Numbered from the stretch's first letter, positions 1-7,470 are shown. The stretch: DNA of 9,477 nucleotides from Verrucomicrobiales bacterium (GCA_005789375.1 SXXZ01000168.1:1-9477), one strand, 5' to 3'. Notes: a model not told the origin generated them from the sequence alone. Made by a program: numbers and translations.

Positions 1-1232
1 AGGCGGTTAACAATGGTGCGGGACAATCGGCCATTCTCACGCTGCGTGATCAAGCGGGCCAATTGCTCCAGCCGGTTGGTCTTGGGAGCCTTGGGATCCA
101 CCGATCCCAGTTCGGGAAAGAGAAACTTCAGCGGAGCCACCTTCCCAGTGGGTTTGTCGCACAGGACCATTTCGAGAGCGCCATCGGCGTAGATGCCGGC
201 CAATCCGTAGGCATCGCTGAGTTGCCAGTCATCGATGAACGAATCATGGCAAGAGGCGCACTTGAGGTTCACTCCCATGAACACCTGTCCAATGTTTTGA
301 GCGGCCTGAAGCGGTGGCGTCATGGACGCATTGACCGTGCCCCGCCAGACAATGCCCTTGGTGAAGCCTTCGCTCCCGTTCACCGGATTGACCAACTCTG
401 CCACGAACTGGTCGTACGGCTTGTTGTCGAGCAAGGCTTGATAAAGCCAGGGACTGATTTGTTTGCGACCACCATCGATGTACCCGGTTCCCGCATAGTC
501 ATTGCGAAGAAGATCGTTCCAGAAGCTTAGCCAGTGCTGGGCGTAGCGAGGTTTGTCATCAAGCAACTGCCGGACATAGGTCGCCCGCTTGTCCTTGCGG
601 CGGTCTTTGAGAAACGCCTCCTGCACCTCCGGAGTCGGCAAGAGTCCGGTGATGTCCAACGAAACGCGTCGCAGGAACACCCGATCATCGACTGTCTTTG
701 GTACCGCAATACCGTGCCGCGAAAAATACGACTCAATAAACCGATCCACCGGATGGGCTGCCCGTCCAGCCGGCAGTTCGGGGCGACGGGGCTTGAGGTT
801 ATTGGCCGGTGGCTGGGCAAAGGAAACCTGAGGGTCCCATTTTAGTCCCTGATCGACCCAAGCGCGCAGAATCCCCACCTGTTCGGAGGTCAATTTGGAC
901 CCCTTCTTGGGCATCGCAGAATCCGGGTCGGTTCCCGCCACAAGGTGGATGAAATAACTGTGGGCGCTGTTGCCAACCACCACCGCCGGTCCTGACTCAC
1001 CGGGCTGAAGAAAGGTCTCGCGCGTGTCGAGTTTCCAATCGCCGTTGGCCTTGCCGCGACCGTGGCATTTGACGCAACTGGCCTCGAGAATGGGTTGAAC
1101 GTCTTTGCGGAAATCGACCGACCGACCCACGGCCGGAGGCAGCTTCTGGATGGCCTCGAGCGTGGGTGCGGCGGCAGACACGGCCACCCACTCCCCCAGG
1201 CTCAACAAGCCGAGGAACCAACGGAATGCCAT
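1..1232 (-). CDS. PSCyt1/DUF1549 (PSD1-type) cytochrome-like protein, 3' part cut off
   Basis: An open minus-strand frame of 410 codons runs from ATG at 1232 off the left edge with no stop. Residues 1-22 (MAFRWFLGLL...VSAAA) look like a signal peptide, so the protein is probably exported. A first heme-type motif CVKCH lies at residues 53-57, followed by a possible axial Met in AMPKKG (M107) and LTSEQ: the layout of the planctomycete cytochrome C domain PSCyt1. From about residue 150 (HPVDRFI...RRVSLDITGLLPT) comes a DUF1549/PSCyt2 domain, with a second CASCH at 325-329. The DUF1553 (PSD1) domain that normally follows would lie beyond the window. The family is large in Planctomycetota and Verrucomicrobiota; its biochemical role is not established, and a redox role or a link to polysaccharide breakdown is inference. 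The frame stays open upstream with GTG codons, but the signal peptide favours 1232. No clear Shine-Dalgarno sequence is seen. The prepilin gene lies 134 bp upstream on the same strand. Confidence 0.9.
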   Translation of the reverse strand, partial: MAFRWFLGLLSLGEWVAVSAAAPTLEAIQKLPPAVGRSVDFRKDVQPILEASCVKCHGRGKANGDWKLDTRETFLQPGESGPAVVVGNSAHSYFIHLVAGTDPDSAMPKKGSKLTSEQVGILRAWVDQGLKWDPQVSFAQPPANNLKPRRPELPAGRAAHPVDRFIESYFSRHGIAVPKTVDDRVFLRRVSLDITGLLPTPEVQEAFLKDRRKDKRATYVRQLLDDKPRYAQHWLSFWNDLLRNDYAGTGYIDGGRKQISPWLYQALLDNKPYDQFVAELVNPVNGSEGFTKGIVWRGTVNASMTPPLQAAQNIGQVFMGVNLKCASCHDSFIDDWQLSDAYGLAGIYADGALEMVLCDKPTGKVAPLKFLFPELGSVDPKAPKTNRLEQLARLITQRENGRLSRTIVNR

Positions 1233-1334
1233 TGCAGAGAAGGGACCGGTGGAATGCACGTTAGACACTATCCGCGCGAGGTTGGAATTCGGCAAGTCCT
1301 TCGGGTGCGGGCCCTCTGCCGACAACCGCGATGG

Positions 1335-1378
1335 CGGGCTCAAGTTACCCACCAAAAACGCGCGGGTCACTGAGCCCG
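1335..1378 (-). terminator. 8-bp inverted repeat around the prepilin stop codon
   Basis: CGGGCTCA at 1335-1342 pairs perfectly with TGAGCCCG at 1371-1378, and a nested ACCC/GGGT pair extends the stem. The stop codon of the prepilin gene (1367-1369) sits in the loop-proximal arm. No U-tract follows on the minus strand, so this may be an RNA 3'-end stabiliser or a weak terminator between the prepilin gene and the cytochrome gene rather than a classical intrinsic terminator. Confidence 0.35.
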
Positions 1379-2248
1379 AGTGCTGCGCTCAGCCATCCAA
1401 TAAATATCGGAGCGTGCCAGATTGTCGCGAGCCGGCACGTTCAACGGAAGTGTCTGCCCCTTCTTGATGGGCTGCAGGAACTGAGAGGAACGCCAGCGAT
1501 GGATCTCGGAATGGCCGTCAGCGAAGGCAAAGCCCGCTGCCCCGTTGTGATACGATGCCGGAAAATCCACAACTTGCCGCGTCGAGGTGGCGTTGCCCTC
1601 CACAAAACCTGCCATATCCACCACGAAGTATCCGTCGTTGATGGAGTCTTCACGCTCATCCACGAGCACCCAAGTGTTGGAGGGCCCCGGGAGGTTGAGA
1701 TCCGACTCTTTCAAATAAACCTTCCACTGCGTGCCCGAATTGCCCCAGCCCGGACCTCCCACCCAATTGTTCATGGAGACACTGCGGATGCGGGAGACGT
1801 ACTTTTTCTCGCGCGTGTTGTAGGCCATCGTCATGTCGGCCGGACAATGCCAGATGCCGATAGACCCTCCGCAATACGGCCACAAGACACTCTTCTTGGT
1901 AAACGCCTCGTGGTCCCAATTGTTGGGATCCCGCTCTAGGGCCTTGGTGTTGTCCAACCAACTGCCGCCGGTCCAGTTGGGCACATCGCGTCCCGCCCCA
2001 GGAGGAGTCCAATTGGCGGCCCCGGGAAATCGGTCTGCGTTGTCGGCGGCATACAACTTCCACGCGAGCATCAACTGCTTGGTGTTGTTCATGCAGGAGA
2101 TACCGGTGGCCTTGGATTTGGCCTTCGACAGGGCTGGCAGAAGCATTCCGGCCAAGATTGCTATGATGGCGATGACCACCAGCAGTTCGATCAGGGTGAA
2201 TCCCGGTGATTGCCGGAGGCGCTGTGTGCGCAAGGGGAGTGTTTTCAT
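1367..2248 (-). CDS. Type II secretion/prepilin-type protein with H-X9-DG motif
   Basis: This 293-residue pseudopilin-like protein starts at ATG 2248. The leader [16 protein letters not shown] (1-16, basic) is followed by [16 protein letters not shown]: a prepilin peptidase site G16|F17 with Glu at +5 (E21) and a hydrophobic helix to about residue 40. The rest is a globular domain rich in Trp and Asn-Gly. Near the C-terminus, H234 is followed by nine residues and D244-G245, the H-X9-DG motif of the processing-associated C-terminal domain that is very abundant in PVC bacteria. The product is expected to sit in the inner membrane or in a pseudopilus, but individual members of this family have no assigned function. 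ATG at 2260 (four codons upstream) is a possible alternative. The frame is open to 2380, but that extension is Arg/Gly-rich and would bury the prepilin leader. No pilus assembly genes are present, so this is an isolated minor-pilin-like gene. Confidence 0.9.
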   Translation of the reverse strand: MKTLPLRTQRLRQSPGFTLIELLVVIAIIAILAGMLLPALSKAKSKATGISCMNNTKQLMLAWKLYAADNADRFPGAANWTPPGAGRDVPNWTGGSWLDNTKALERDPNNWDHEAFTKKSVLWPYCGGSIGIWHCPADMTMAYNTREKKYVSRIRSVSMNNWVGGPGWGNSGTQWKVYLKESDLNLPGPSNTWVLVDEREDSINDGYFVVDMAGFVEGNATSTRQVVDFPASYHNGAAGFAFADGHSEIHRWRSSQFLQPIKKGQTLPLNVPARDNLARSDIYWMAERSTRAQ

Positions 2249-2400
2249 TGGGGTTCTCATTGAAATAGTGAGGCAAGGCTCTGAAGGCAAGGTCCGCGTT
2301 GCATTCCTCCCCCAACGACCTGGTCTCCAATGTCTGTTCGCGAGGTCTGCCCCCCGAGGTCCATCCGCCTGTTCGAGCAATTCGCAGACTCGGTCACCCT

Positions 2401-2421
2401 AGACCGCTTCGTCACCGGTCT
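2401..2421 (-). terminator. Stem-loop at the end of the TSUP permease gene
   Basis: AGACCG (2401-2406) and CGGTCT (2416-2421) form a 6-bp stem with a 9-nt loop, overlapping the TAG stop of the permease gene (2420-2422). It marks the likely 3' end of the five-gene minus-strand run. There is no U-tract, so termination is only a possibility. The remaining 2249-2400 interval shows no other clear feature and must hold the prepilin promoter if that gene is transcribed separately. Confidence 0.25.
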
Positions 2422-3259
2422 ACCGAGATCGGATCCACCCATCCCAAAGAAGTTTCCCAGCCAGCAGCGTGACCATGGAGAGAAAGATAGGACGGATGAA
2501 TCGCGCCCCTCCCTTCACTGCCACTCCGGCCCCCAGTCGCCCGCCGATCATCTGCCCCAGAGCCATCACACCACCTACCCCGAAACGCACATGACCCAGA
2601 GCGAGGAACAACCCCAGCGAGGCCAGATTGCTGGAGAGGTTCATGGCCTTTGTGTAGGCCGTTGCTGTCAGCAAATTCCAGCCCATGCCAATCAGACAAG
2701 CGATGGTCCAGAAGCTCCCGGTGCCCGGACCGAAAAATCCGTCGTAAAACCCGATGAGCAACCCGCAACCCACGGCGAACACCCAACGGGTCTCGGCAAC
2801 CGCATCTTTGGAAATCCACCCACCGCCCCATCCCAAAGACCGCCATCGAAGCAACAGTCCGGTGAGAGTCGATGGCCGCGCCTCACGGCCCAGATCGGGT
2901 TTCAGCCCCAGATACAGGGCAATGGCAACCAACAGCACCGGGATCACCGGACGCAATACATGAGCATCCATCCGCGTGACGCAGGCCGCGCCCAGCAACG
3001 CGCCAGAGGCCGTGGCCACCACGCCTTGAGACACCTCACTCCACCTCAACAGTCCATGCCGCGCGTACTGGACCGTGGCCATGGTCGTGCCCATCGACGA
3101 CTGAAACTTGTTGGTGCCTAGGGCGTCCTGCGGATCCATGCCCGTGGCCAGCAACATCGGCACGGTCAAGAGGCCTCCCCCGCCAGCGATGGCGTCCACC
3201 CAACCCGCCACCAACCCGGTTGCAAAGAGAGCCGGATACCATTCCCAGGAGAGTTCCAT
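2420..3259 (-). CDS. TSUP family (TauE/SafE) membrane permease
   Basis: This 279-residue integral membrane protein has two homologous halves, as expected for the TSUP (DUF81, COG0730, YfcA-like) family. The first half carries GWVDAIAGGGGLLTVP (19-34) and GTNKFQSSMGT (48-58); the second carries GFYDGFFGPGTGSFW (170-184) and AMNLSSNLASL (205-215). Hydrophobic helices fill most of the rest, with a basic hydrophilic loop at about 122-160 between the halves that makes it slightly longer than the usual length of about 250. Family members move sulfite, sulfoacetate, taurine-derived or other small organosulfur anions; the substrate here cannot be read from sequence. ATG 3259 is chosen; an in-frame TTG two codons upstream is the alternative. 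The gene begins 19 bp after the hydrolase stop, so it is probably the last gene of the GH84-GNAT-EIIC-hydrolase run. An anion exporter here might relate to sulfated or otherwise substituted amino sugars, which is speculation. Confidence 0.9.
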   Translation of the reverse strand: MELSWEWYPALFATGLVAGWVDAIAGGGGLLTVPMLLATGMDPQDALGTNKFQSSMGTTMATVQYARHGLLRWSEVSQGVVATASGALLGAACVTRMDAHVLRPVIPVLLVAIALYLGLKPDLGREARPSTLTGLLLRWRSLGWGGGWISKDAVAETRWVFAVGCGLLIGFYDGFFGPGTGSFWTIACLIGMGWNLLTATAYTKAMNLSSNLASLGLFLALGHVRFGVGGVMALGQMIGGRLGAGVAVKGGARFIRPIFLSMVTLLAGKLLWDGWIRSR

Positions 3260-3278
3260 GTCCAAATCGAGCAGCGAA

Positions 3279-4100
3279 TCACTGGGCCTGTTTTCGGCAT
3301 TCTCGCACGACGAACGCCACCAGTTCCGGTGATTGAAAAAAACCCGTCCACATGTTGTGTCCCTGGCCCGCTGGGACCACCCATTCGAAGGTTCCTCCCA
3401 AGGCTTGATACCGCGATCGCACCAGGCCGGAGTTGGCCTCTAGCGGCACCAGTTTGTCTTGGTCGCCATGGATCACAAAGAGCGGTACCCGGGCTCGGGC
3501 CAAGAGCTCCAATCGATCCACCGGATTGTGTCGGGTCAATTGAGCTTCCAGATCCGCCGGTTTGAGTCCGAAAGCCGGAGCGGCATTGGTGATGCCTGGG
3601 TAACTCGCTAAATTGCAAACCGGATAAATCCCAGCGAATCCAGCCACCTTGTCGGGGTTCTCGGCTGCCCAAGACAAGGTCATCAGACCTCCACGGCTGC
3701 GACCCAACAGCATCACCTTTCGGGCAAATTTGCGGTGCGAGGTGAGTTCTTCATGGAGTGCCGAGTAGAGCACTCGCCCCGCCGCGTTGCCGTAGGATTC
3801 CCCCACGTCGATGCCAGCAACCGCAATACCCGCTTCGAGAAAGCGCTCGAACATCCACTTCTCTTCAGTTCCTGGAAGCCCCGGCAAGGTCGGAGCGTAG
3901 AGCACCCAGGGTATAGGTTTTCCGGCCGAGGGCGGAGCCAGAACAAAGGCCGTGTGTCCGCGGATGGACATCACCTCACCGGGCAGCGGCAGCACTTTTT
4001 GGGGCGGCACCGACGGCTTCGTCTCTTCGGCACGGATGGATGAACCCATCATCGCCAATAAAACCCAAACCCCAAGACTCCATCGTAGCGTTGTGATCAT
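3279..4100 (-). CDS. Exported alpha/beta hydrolase (dienelactone hydrolase/prolyl oligopeptidase-like)
   Basis: This is a 273-residue protein. Residues 1-24 (MITTLRWSLG...SIRA) form a signal peptide with likely cleavage before EE, so it acts in the periplasm or outside. The alpha/beta-hydrolase fold is shown by the nucleophile elbow GRSRGG with Ser135, the acid in HGDQDKLVP (probably D215) and the base in GQGHNMW (His248), in the right order and spacing. Substrate specificity is not visible; esterase, acetyl esterase or peptidase-like activity are all possible. The start codon overlaps the EIIC stop as ATGA (4097-4100), and AGGAG lies 8 nt upstream of the ATG, one of the few good Shine-Dalgarno sequences in the window. 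Translation is therefore probably coupled to the permease but has its own ribosome entry. An exported esterase beside an amino-sugar uptake and cleavage cassette could strip acyl groups from the glycan before import; that role is inferred from context only. Confidence 0.88.
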   Translation of the reverse strand: MITTLRWSLGVWVLLAMMGSSIRAEETKPSVPPQKVLPLPGEVMSIRGHTAFVLAPPSAGKPIPWVLYAPTLPGLPGTEEKWMFERFLEAGIAVAGIDVGESYGNAAGRVLYSALHEELTSHRKFARKVMLLGRSRGGLMTLSWAAENPDKVAGFAGIYPVCNLASYPGITNAAPAFGLKPADLEAQLTRHNPVDRLELLARARVPLFVIHGDQDKLVPLEANSGLVRSRYQALGGTFEWVVPAGQGHNMWTGFFQSPELVAFVVRECRKQAQ

Positions 4101-5389
4101 TGCTGTTTCTCCTGGTTGAGCTCAGTTCCTCCCGTCACGACGACCGTCGACGTGGGCGCCAACGCGGACCCGGCCAAGCGTTGCCTTTCGGCCGCCTTGG
4201 CAAAGGGCCAGTAAACCAGCATCGCCAAACCCAACGAAACAACGCCCCAAACAGCTGCCCGCCAATCACCCCCGGTCAGCAAGTAATGACCGATCACCGG
4301 CGGCGTGGTCCACGGGACATTGACGAAGGGTTTTCGAATCCAACCCCAGTCCATCAGGCAATACGTCGAGGCTGTCAGCAGCAAGGCGTTGGCCACATAA
4401 GGGATCATGAACCAGGGATTGAGCACGATGGGGATGCCGAAGAAAATGGGCTCGTTGATCTGGAAGATTTGGGTCGGCAAGGACAGTCGACTGATCTTCC
4501 GGTAGGCCGGGTCTTTGGACATCGCCAAAATCAACGCTAACCCCAGCGTGGCCCCGGTGCCGCCGACATTGACGAAGGTCGAAAAAAATCCATTGGCTGT
4601 GACATAGGGCATGGGCTGACCGCGGCCCACCGCCTCCACATTCTCGGCTAGGAATTGTAGAAAAATCGGAGCCACAAAGGCATCGAGCGTGTTGTCGCCA
4701 TTAATGCCCACCGACCACAAGAGCGTCACCAGAAAGGCGTACACCAGAATGCCCGGCAGGGTGTTCAAGGCGAAGACCAACGGCTTGAAGAACGTCTGAA
4801 CGCCGGCGTTAATATCCACCCCCATCACGAAGCGCAAAATCCAAAAGGCCACCACGAGGAATACGGTCGGGGTTAGCGAAATGAACGTGTCCGACACCAC
4901 CTTGGGCACCGAATCCGGCAAACGGATGACCCAATTGGCATCGGTGAAGGCCTTCTGGATACGGACTGTCACTAGGGCGATGAGAATGGCCGTGAACAAG
5001 CCCTTCGATCCCAGGCCCTCCATGACCAGAGTTTGATCCTTCATCTCTAACTGGATGAGCAGGAAGACCAGCGCCGACTGGGTCGCGCTCAAGATGGCCT
5101 CTTGTTTGAGCCGCGTTCCCAGATCGTAGCCGATGGCCAGACAGACGAAGAGACCCAAGAGTCCGAAGGTGGCGGTGACGGGAATTTGCAGGAGCGGCAG
5201 GTGCGGAGCCATCCGGGCTTCCCACCCTGGGATTGGCAGATAAGCCACCACCATGAAGAGTCCGCCCAAAATGGTCAGCGGGACCACAGAAACCATCCCA
5301 GCGCGGATGGAGGCGAGATAGGTGTTCTCACTGAGCGCGGTCATCCGCGGGATCAGCCACCGGTGAAGAAAGAGGGACAGCGAGTTCAT
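4097..5389 (-). CDS. PTS EIIC permease, lactose/cellobiose (ChbC/CelB) type, without EIIA/EIIB
   Basis: This 430-residue membrane protein reads along its length like the EIIC subunit of the lactose/cellobiose/diacetylchitobiose PTS family. It has the N-terminal LIPRMTALSENTYLASIRAG segment, about ten hydrophobic helices, PKVVSDTFISLTP (162-174), GFFSTFVNVGGTGATLGL (267-284) and INEPIFFGIPIVLNP (311-325) with the conserved Glu313. In related permeases, as I recall, this Glu and a His in a GIHG motif contact the sugar; here that motif reads GING (228-231), with Asn230 in place of His. No EIIB or EIIA domain is fused to the C-terminus and none is encoded elsewhere in the window, so phosphotransfer is uncertain. 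It may transport unphosphorylated disaccharide or rely on remote EIIA/EIIB genes. The gene starts 21 bp after the GNAT stop and overlaps the hydrolase gene by 4 bp. Beta-linked GlcNAc sugars are the inferred substrate, from the adjacent GH84 gene. Confidence 0.9.
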   Translation of the reverse strand: MNSLSLFLHRWLIPRMTALSENTYLASIRAGMVSVVPLTILGGLFMVVAYLPIPGWEARMAPHLPLLQIPVTATFGLLGLFVCLAIGYDLGTRLKQEAILSATQSALVFLLIQLEMKDQTLVMEGLGSKGLFTAILIALVTVRIQKAFTDANWVIRLPDSVPKVVSDTFISLTPTVFLVVAFWILRFVMGVDINAGVQTFFKPLVFALNTLPGILVYAFLVTLLWSVGINGDNTLDAFVAPIFLQFLAENVEAVGRGQPMPYVTANGFFSTFVNVGGTGATLGLALILAMSKDPAYRKISRLSLPTQIFQINEPIFFGIPIVLNPWFMIPYVANALLLTASTYCLMDWGWIRKPFVNVPWTTPPVIGHYLLTGGDWRAAVWGVVSLGLAMLVYWPFAKAAERQRLAGSALAPTSTVVVTGGTELNQEKQQ

Positions 5390-5410
5390 GGCACGTAGGG
5401 CTATGCGGTC

Positions 5411-6079
5411 TCACTTCTCACTCGAGGCATGCATGAGACCATTCAATCGGTGACCCAAATACAGGCAACCATCCGTCCCCTCCCCGACCTGGATGAGCGG
5501 CTGAAATCCCAGCTTTCGGTAAAACCCCTGAGCCGGGATGTTGGGCGAACTCACCCCAAGGTGCGCTCCCGGTGATCCGCGCTGACGCAGCAACCCCAGC
5601 ACTTCCGCCATCATCGCTCGACCCAGCCCTCGCCCTTGAGCCCGTGGCAGCAAGTCGATGTGCACATGCGAGGGATATTGGTCGTAGGGCTCCGGGCAAA
5701 AATAATCCGGGTGGTGATAGACGTGGTGGATTTGCTGGACCCGGTTCCATCCGCCCGGGTCGCCGGTCGGGGCCGGATAAGCCTGGCACAACTCCGGCCG
5801 CCACTCGGCCTCATACCGAGCGTAAAACGCGTGGGAATCCATCGCCGCGAGCACGTACCCGCAAATGCCCTGGTCATCTTCGAGGATCCGCGCCAACTCC
5901 GGCTCGTAGTCCAGATAGGGCCCCACGAATACCCGGCCCAACGCCTCTGGGTCGTCGCGGTAAAACGGCTCGCCATCCTGCCCGAAATTGCCGGTCTTCA
6001 GGCAAACCGCGTAGGCACCAGCCCTGTCACCCGCTTGGGGTGAGCGCAACTGAAAAGGAAAAGGAAGGGTCGAAGTCAT
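5411..6079 (-). CDS. GNAT acetyltransferase resembling the O-GlcNAcase C-terminal HAT-like domain
   Basis: This 222-residue GNAT-fold protein starts at ATG 6079, which overlaps the GH84 stop as ATGA (6076-6079). Motif A is visible as HVHIDLLPRAQGRGLGRAM, with the acetyl-CoA pyrophosphate loop QGRGLG at 148-153. Motif B is GVSSPNIPAQGFYRKLGF (175-192). The N-terminal half (YAVCLKTGNFGQDG, FVGPYLDYEPELARILEDDQ, GICGYVLAAMDSHAFY, then EWRPELCQAYP) resembles the bacterial GNATs used to model the C-terminal HAT-like domain of human O-GlcNAcase. Unlike the human pseudo-acetyltransferase, the CoA-binding loop is present, so it may be active. The acceptor is unknown; an amino sugar or a protein is possible. 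The frame is open up to 6253, but that part lies inside the GH84 gene and reads as an Arg/Pro-rich shadow. EIIC follows after 21 bp. Confidence 0.88.
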   Translation of the reverse strand: MTSTLPFPFQLRSPQAGDRAGAYAVCLKTGNFGQDGEPFYRDDPEALGRVFVGPYLDYEPELARILEDDQGICGYVLAAMDSHAFYARYEAEWRPELCQAYPAPTGDPGGWNRVQQIHHVYHHPDYFCPEPYDQYPSHVHIDLLPRAQGRGLGRAMMAEVLGLLRQRGSPGAHLGVSSPNIPAQGFYRKLGFQPLIQVGEGTDGCLYLGHRLNGLMHASSEK

Positions 6080-7458
6080 ATCGCCGAGGCCGGTCCGGGA
6101 TTCATAGAGGTCCATTCCATCGAGCCGTCTGGCAGAGGTTTCAGGAACGACTGCACGCGCACCACAAAGCCTCCACGATACGTCTTCGGCCGGTGGAAAT
6201 CGGACTCGAACGGAGTGCCCTCGCGGGCCGGATCGATCTGGTGGCTCCACCAACGGTCAATAAGATCCAATTCCTCCCGCAATTCCCAGACCCGCCGGTG
6301 GAATGCGTGGAACAGGCCGCGATCCTTCAAATCCACCAACCGCGCACAAAAGTCCTTCAACCGAAGCATCCGCGCTCGAACCGCTAGGGACTCCGGACCC
6401 ACCGGCGGCCGGGGCGACGACAAGCACCGGGCAATGGCATGCGCCAACGCATCGGCTTCAGGCCCCTCCTGATACGGCAGATAGAAACAATCCGCGAAGG
6501 TCACCAAATCATCGAAACTCAACGGAGCTCCCACGGTGGCGAATCGAGGCCACCAGGCCTTCAAACCCTCCAGAAACGACGCCCGGGAATCCCATACACT
6601 GTCGGCCGCGAGGTAGGCCCCGAACGAATGGATCGGCACGAAGTTCAGCGGAAATTCCGTATTGGGATTGAGCAGGATTCCCCGCACCGCTTGCTTCAAC
6701 TCCAAGGGTCTTCCGGCGTACGGACCACAGAAAAAGCGGCGACCATCGTAATCGTTGGCGAAGAGATTGTCCCAAATCAGCGGAGGACGACGCAGAATCT
6801 CAGTCAACCGAGCGATCGGTTCCACATCCAGCGTCTCGGAGATGATCTCCGGACCCGTCCAAAAGATGTCGATGTCGGAGTGAAGACCCAGTCCAAGGAT
6901 TTCCAAATACCCCTCGCCTCCATGACGTGCTGCAACCATCCGTGCGCAGTAGGGCGTTGGGCACACCAGAAAACGCCCCTGAGTTCGCGCTCGACTCCAT
7001 GTATAAACCTCATTAACCCAGGCAGCTTGAGCCGCCGCCAGAGATTCCCAGCGAGCCAAATCTTCCGGGCGCATCGCGTCTGGGATGTCATCGAGCAAGA
7101 TGCAAAAGTCGTTGACGCCGTCGTCCAGCAGCTGAGTCAGGCGACCTTGAATGGCTGCCATGTCGGCGGGATCCGAATACGTCACATCCAATCCCGGACT
7201 GCAGGCGTAAATAAGACGCAAACCGCGCTGCCGGCATCCGGCCACCGCCTCCCGAACCTCCATCAAACCGGATTCATCGTACGACTGCCGCCAGATGGCT
7301 CGCTGATGCAAATCATCCTTGGGACCATAGAAATAGGTGTTCAAGCCGCTGCGAACCATCCAATCCCAAAGTTGGTGTCGCTCGGACGGGGTCCACGGCG
7401 GGCCGTAGAAACCCTCGATCACGCCGGATAGCAACTGGGGTTCGGAGGAGTCAGTCAT
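6076..7458 (-). CDS. GH84 beta-N-acetylglucosaminidase, O-GlcNAcase-like, cytoplasmic
   Basis: This is a 460-residue glycoside hydrolase family 84 protein. The opening SGVIEGFYGPPWTPSERHQL (11-30) is the GH84 signature. NTYFYGPKDDLHQRAIWR (40-57) carries the Lys47 equivalent to human K98. The catalytic pair is Asp123-Asp124 in LLDDI, which in GH84 polarises the substrate acetamido group and acts as acid/base in substrate-assisted retaining hydrolysis. Further sugar-binding residues appear conserved: Tyr170 (CPTPYC), Trp229 and Asn231 (IWDNLFANDYD), Asp236, and the NPN at 264-266. From about 300 the sequence is helical, ending in a WELREELDLIDRWW helix. The match to animal O-GlcNAcase around 200-285 is striking. 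There is no signal peptide, so it is probably cytoplasmic, unlike many bacterial GH84 enzymes. It heads the minus-strand run and is translationally coupled to the GNAT gene. The substrate may be terminal beta-GlcNAc on an imported oligosaccharide, a peptidoglycan fragment or a protein. Confidence 0.95.
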   Translation of the reverse strand: MTDSSEPQLLSGVIEGFYGPPWTPSERHQLWDWMVRSGLNTYFYGPKDDLHQRAIWRQSYDESGLMEVREAVAGCRQRGLRLIYACSPGLDVTYSDPADMAAIQGRLTQLLDDGVNDFCILLDDIPDAMRPEDLARWESLAAAQAAWVNEVYTWSRARTQGRFLVCPTPYCARMVAARHGGEGYLEILGLGLHSDIDIFWTGPEIISETLDVEPIARLTEILRRPPLIWDNLFANDYDGRRFFCGPYAGRPLELKQAVRGILLNPNTEFPLNFVPIHSFGAYLAADSVWDSRASFLEGLKAWWPRFATVGAPLSFDDLVTFADCFYLPYQEGPEADALAHAIARCLSSPRPPVGPESLAVRARMLRLKDFCARLVDLKDRGLFHAFHRRVWELREELDLIDRWWSHQIDPAREGTPFESDFHRPKTYRGGFVVRVQSFLKPLPDGSMEWTSMNPGPASAI

Positions 7459-7470
7459 CGGATCAGTGGA

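Noticed and set aside
2249..2380. 44-codon N-terminal extension of the prepilin
   Set aside because: It would place the prepilin cleavage site about 60 residues in; short basic leaders are the rule, as given by ATG 2248.
2330..3121. 263-codon plus-strand open frame opposite the TSUP permease gene
   Set aside because: It is rich in Pro, Gln, His and Arg with no motif, and lies antisense to a permease with both conserved DUF81 halves.
6080..6253. 58-codon N-terminal extension of the GNAT protein
   Set aside because: It lies wholly inside the GH84 gene in another frame and reads as Arg/Pro-rich noise; ATG 6079 gives a standard ATGA overlap and a normal GNAT N-terminus.
5572..6387. 271-codon plus-strand open frame opposite the GNAT and GH84 genes
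   Set aside because: Arg/Pro-rich shadow translation crossing two well-supported minus-strand genes.
6439..7431. 330-codon plus-strand open frame opposite the GH84 gene
   Set aside because: It is antisense to a clear GH84 gene with intact catalytic motifs; the translation has no recognisable domain and its composition is that of a GC-rich shadow frame.
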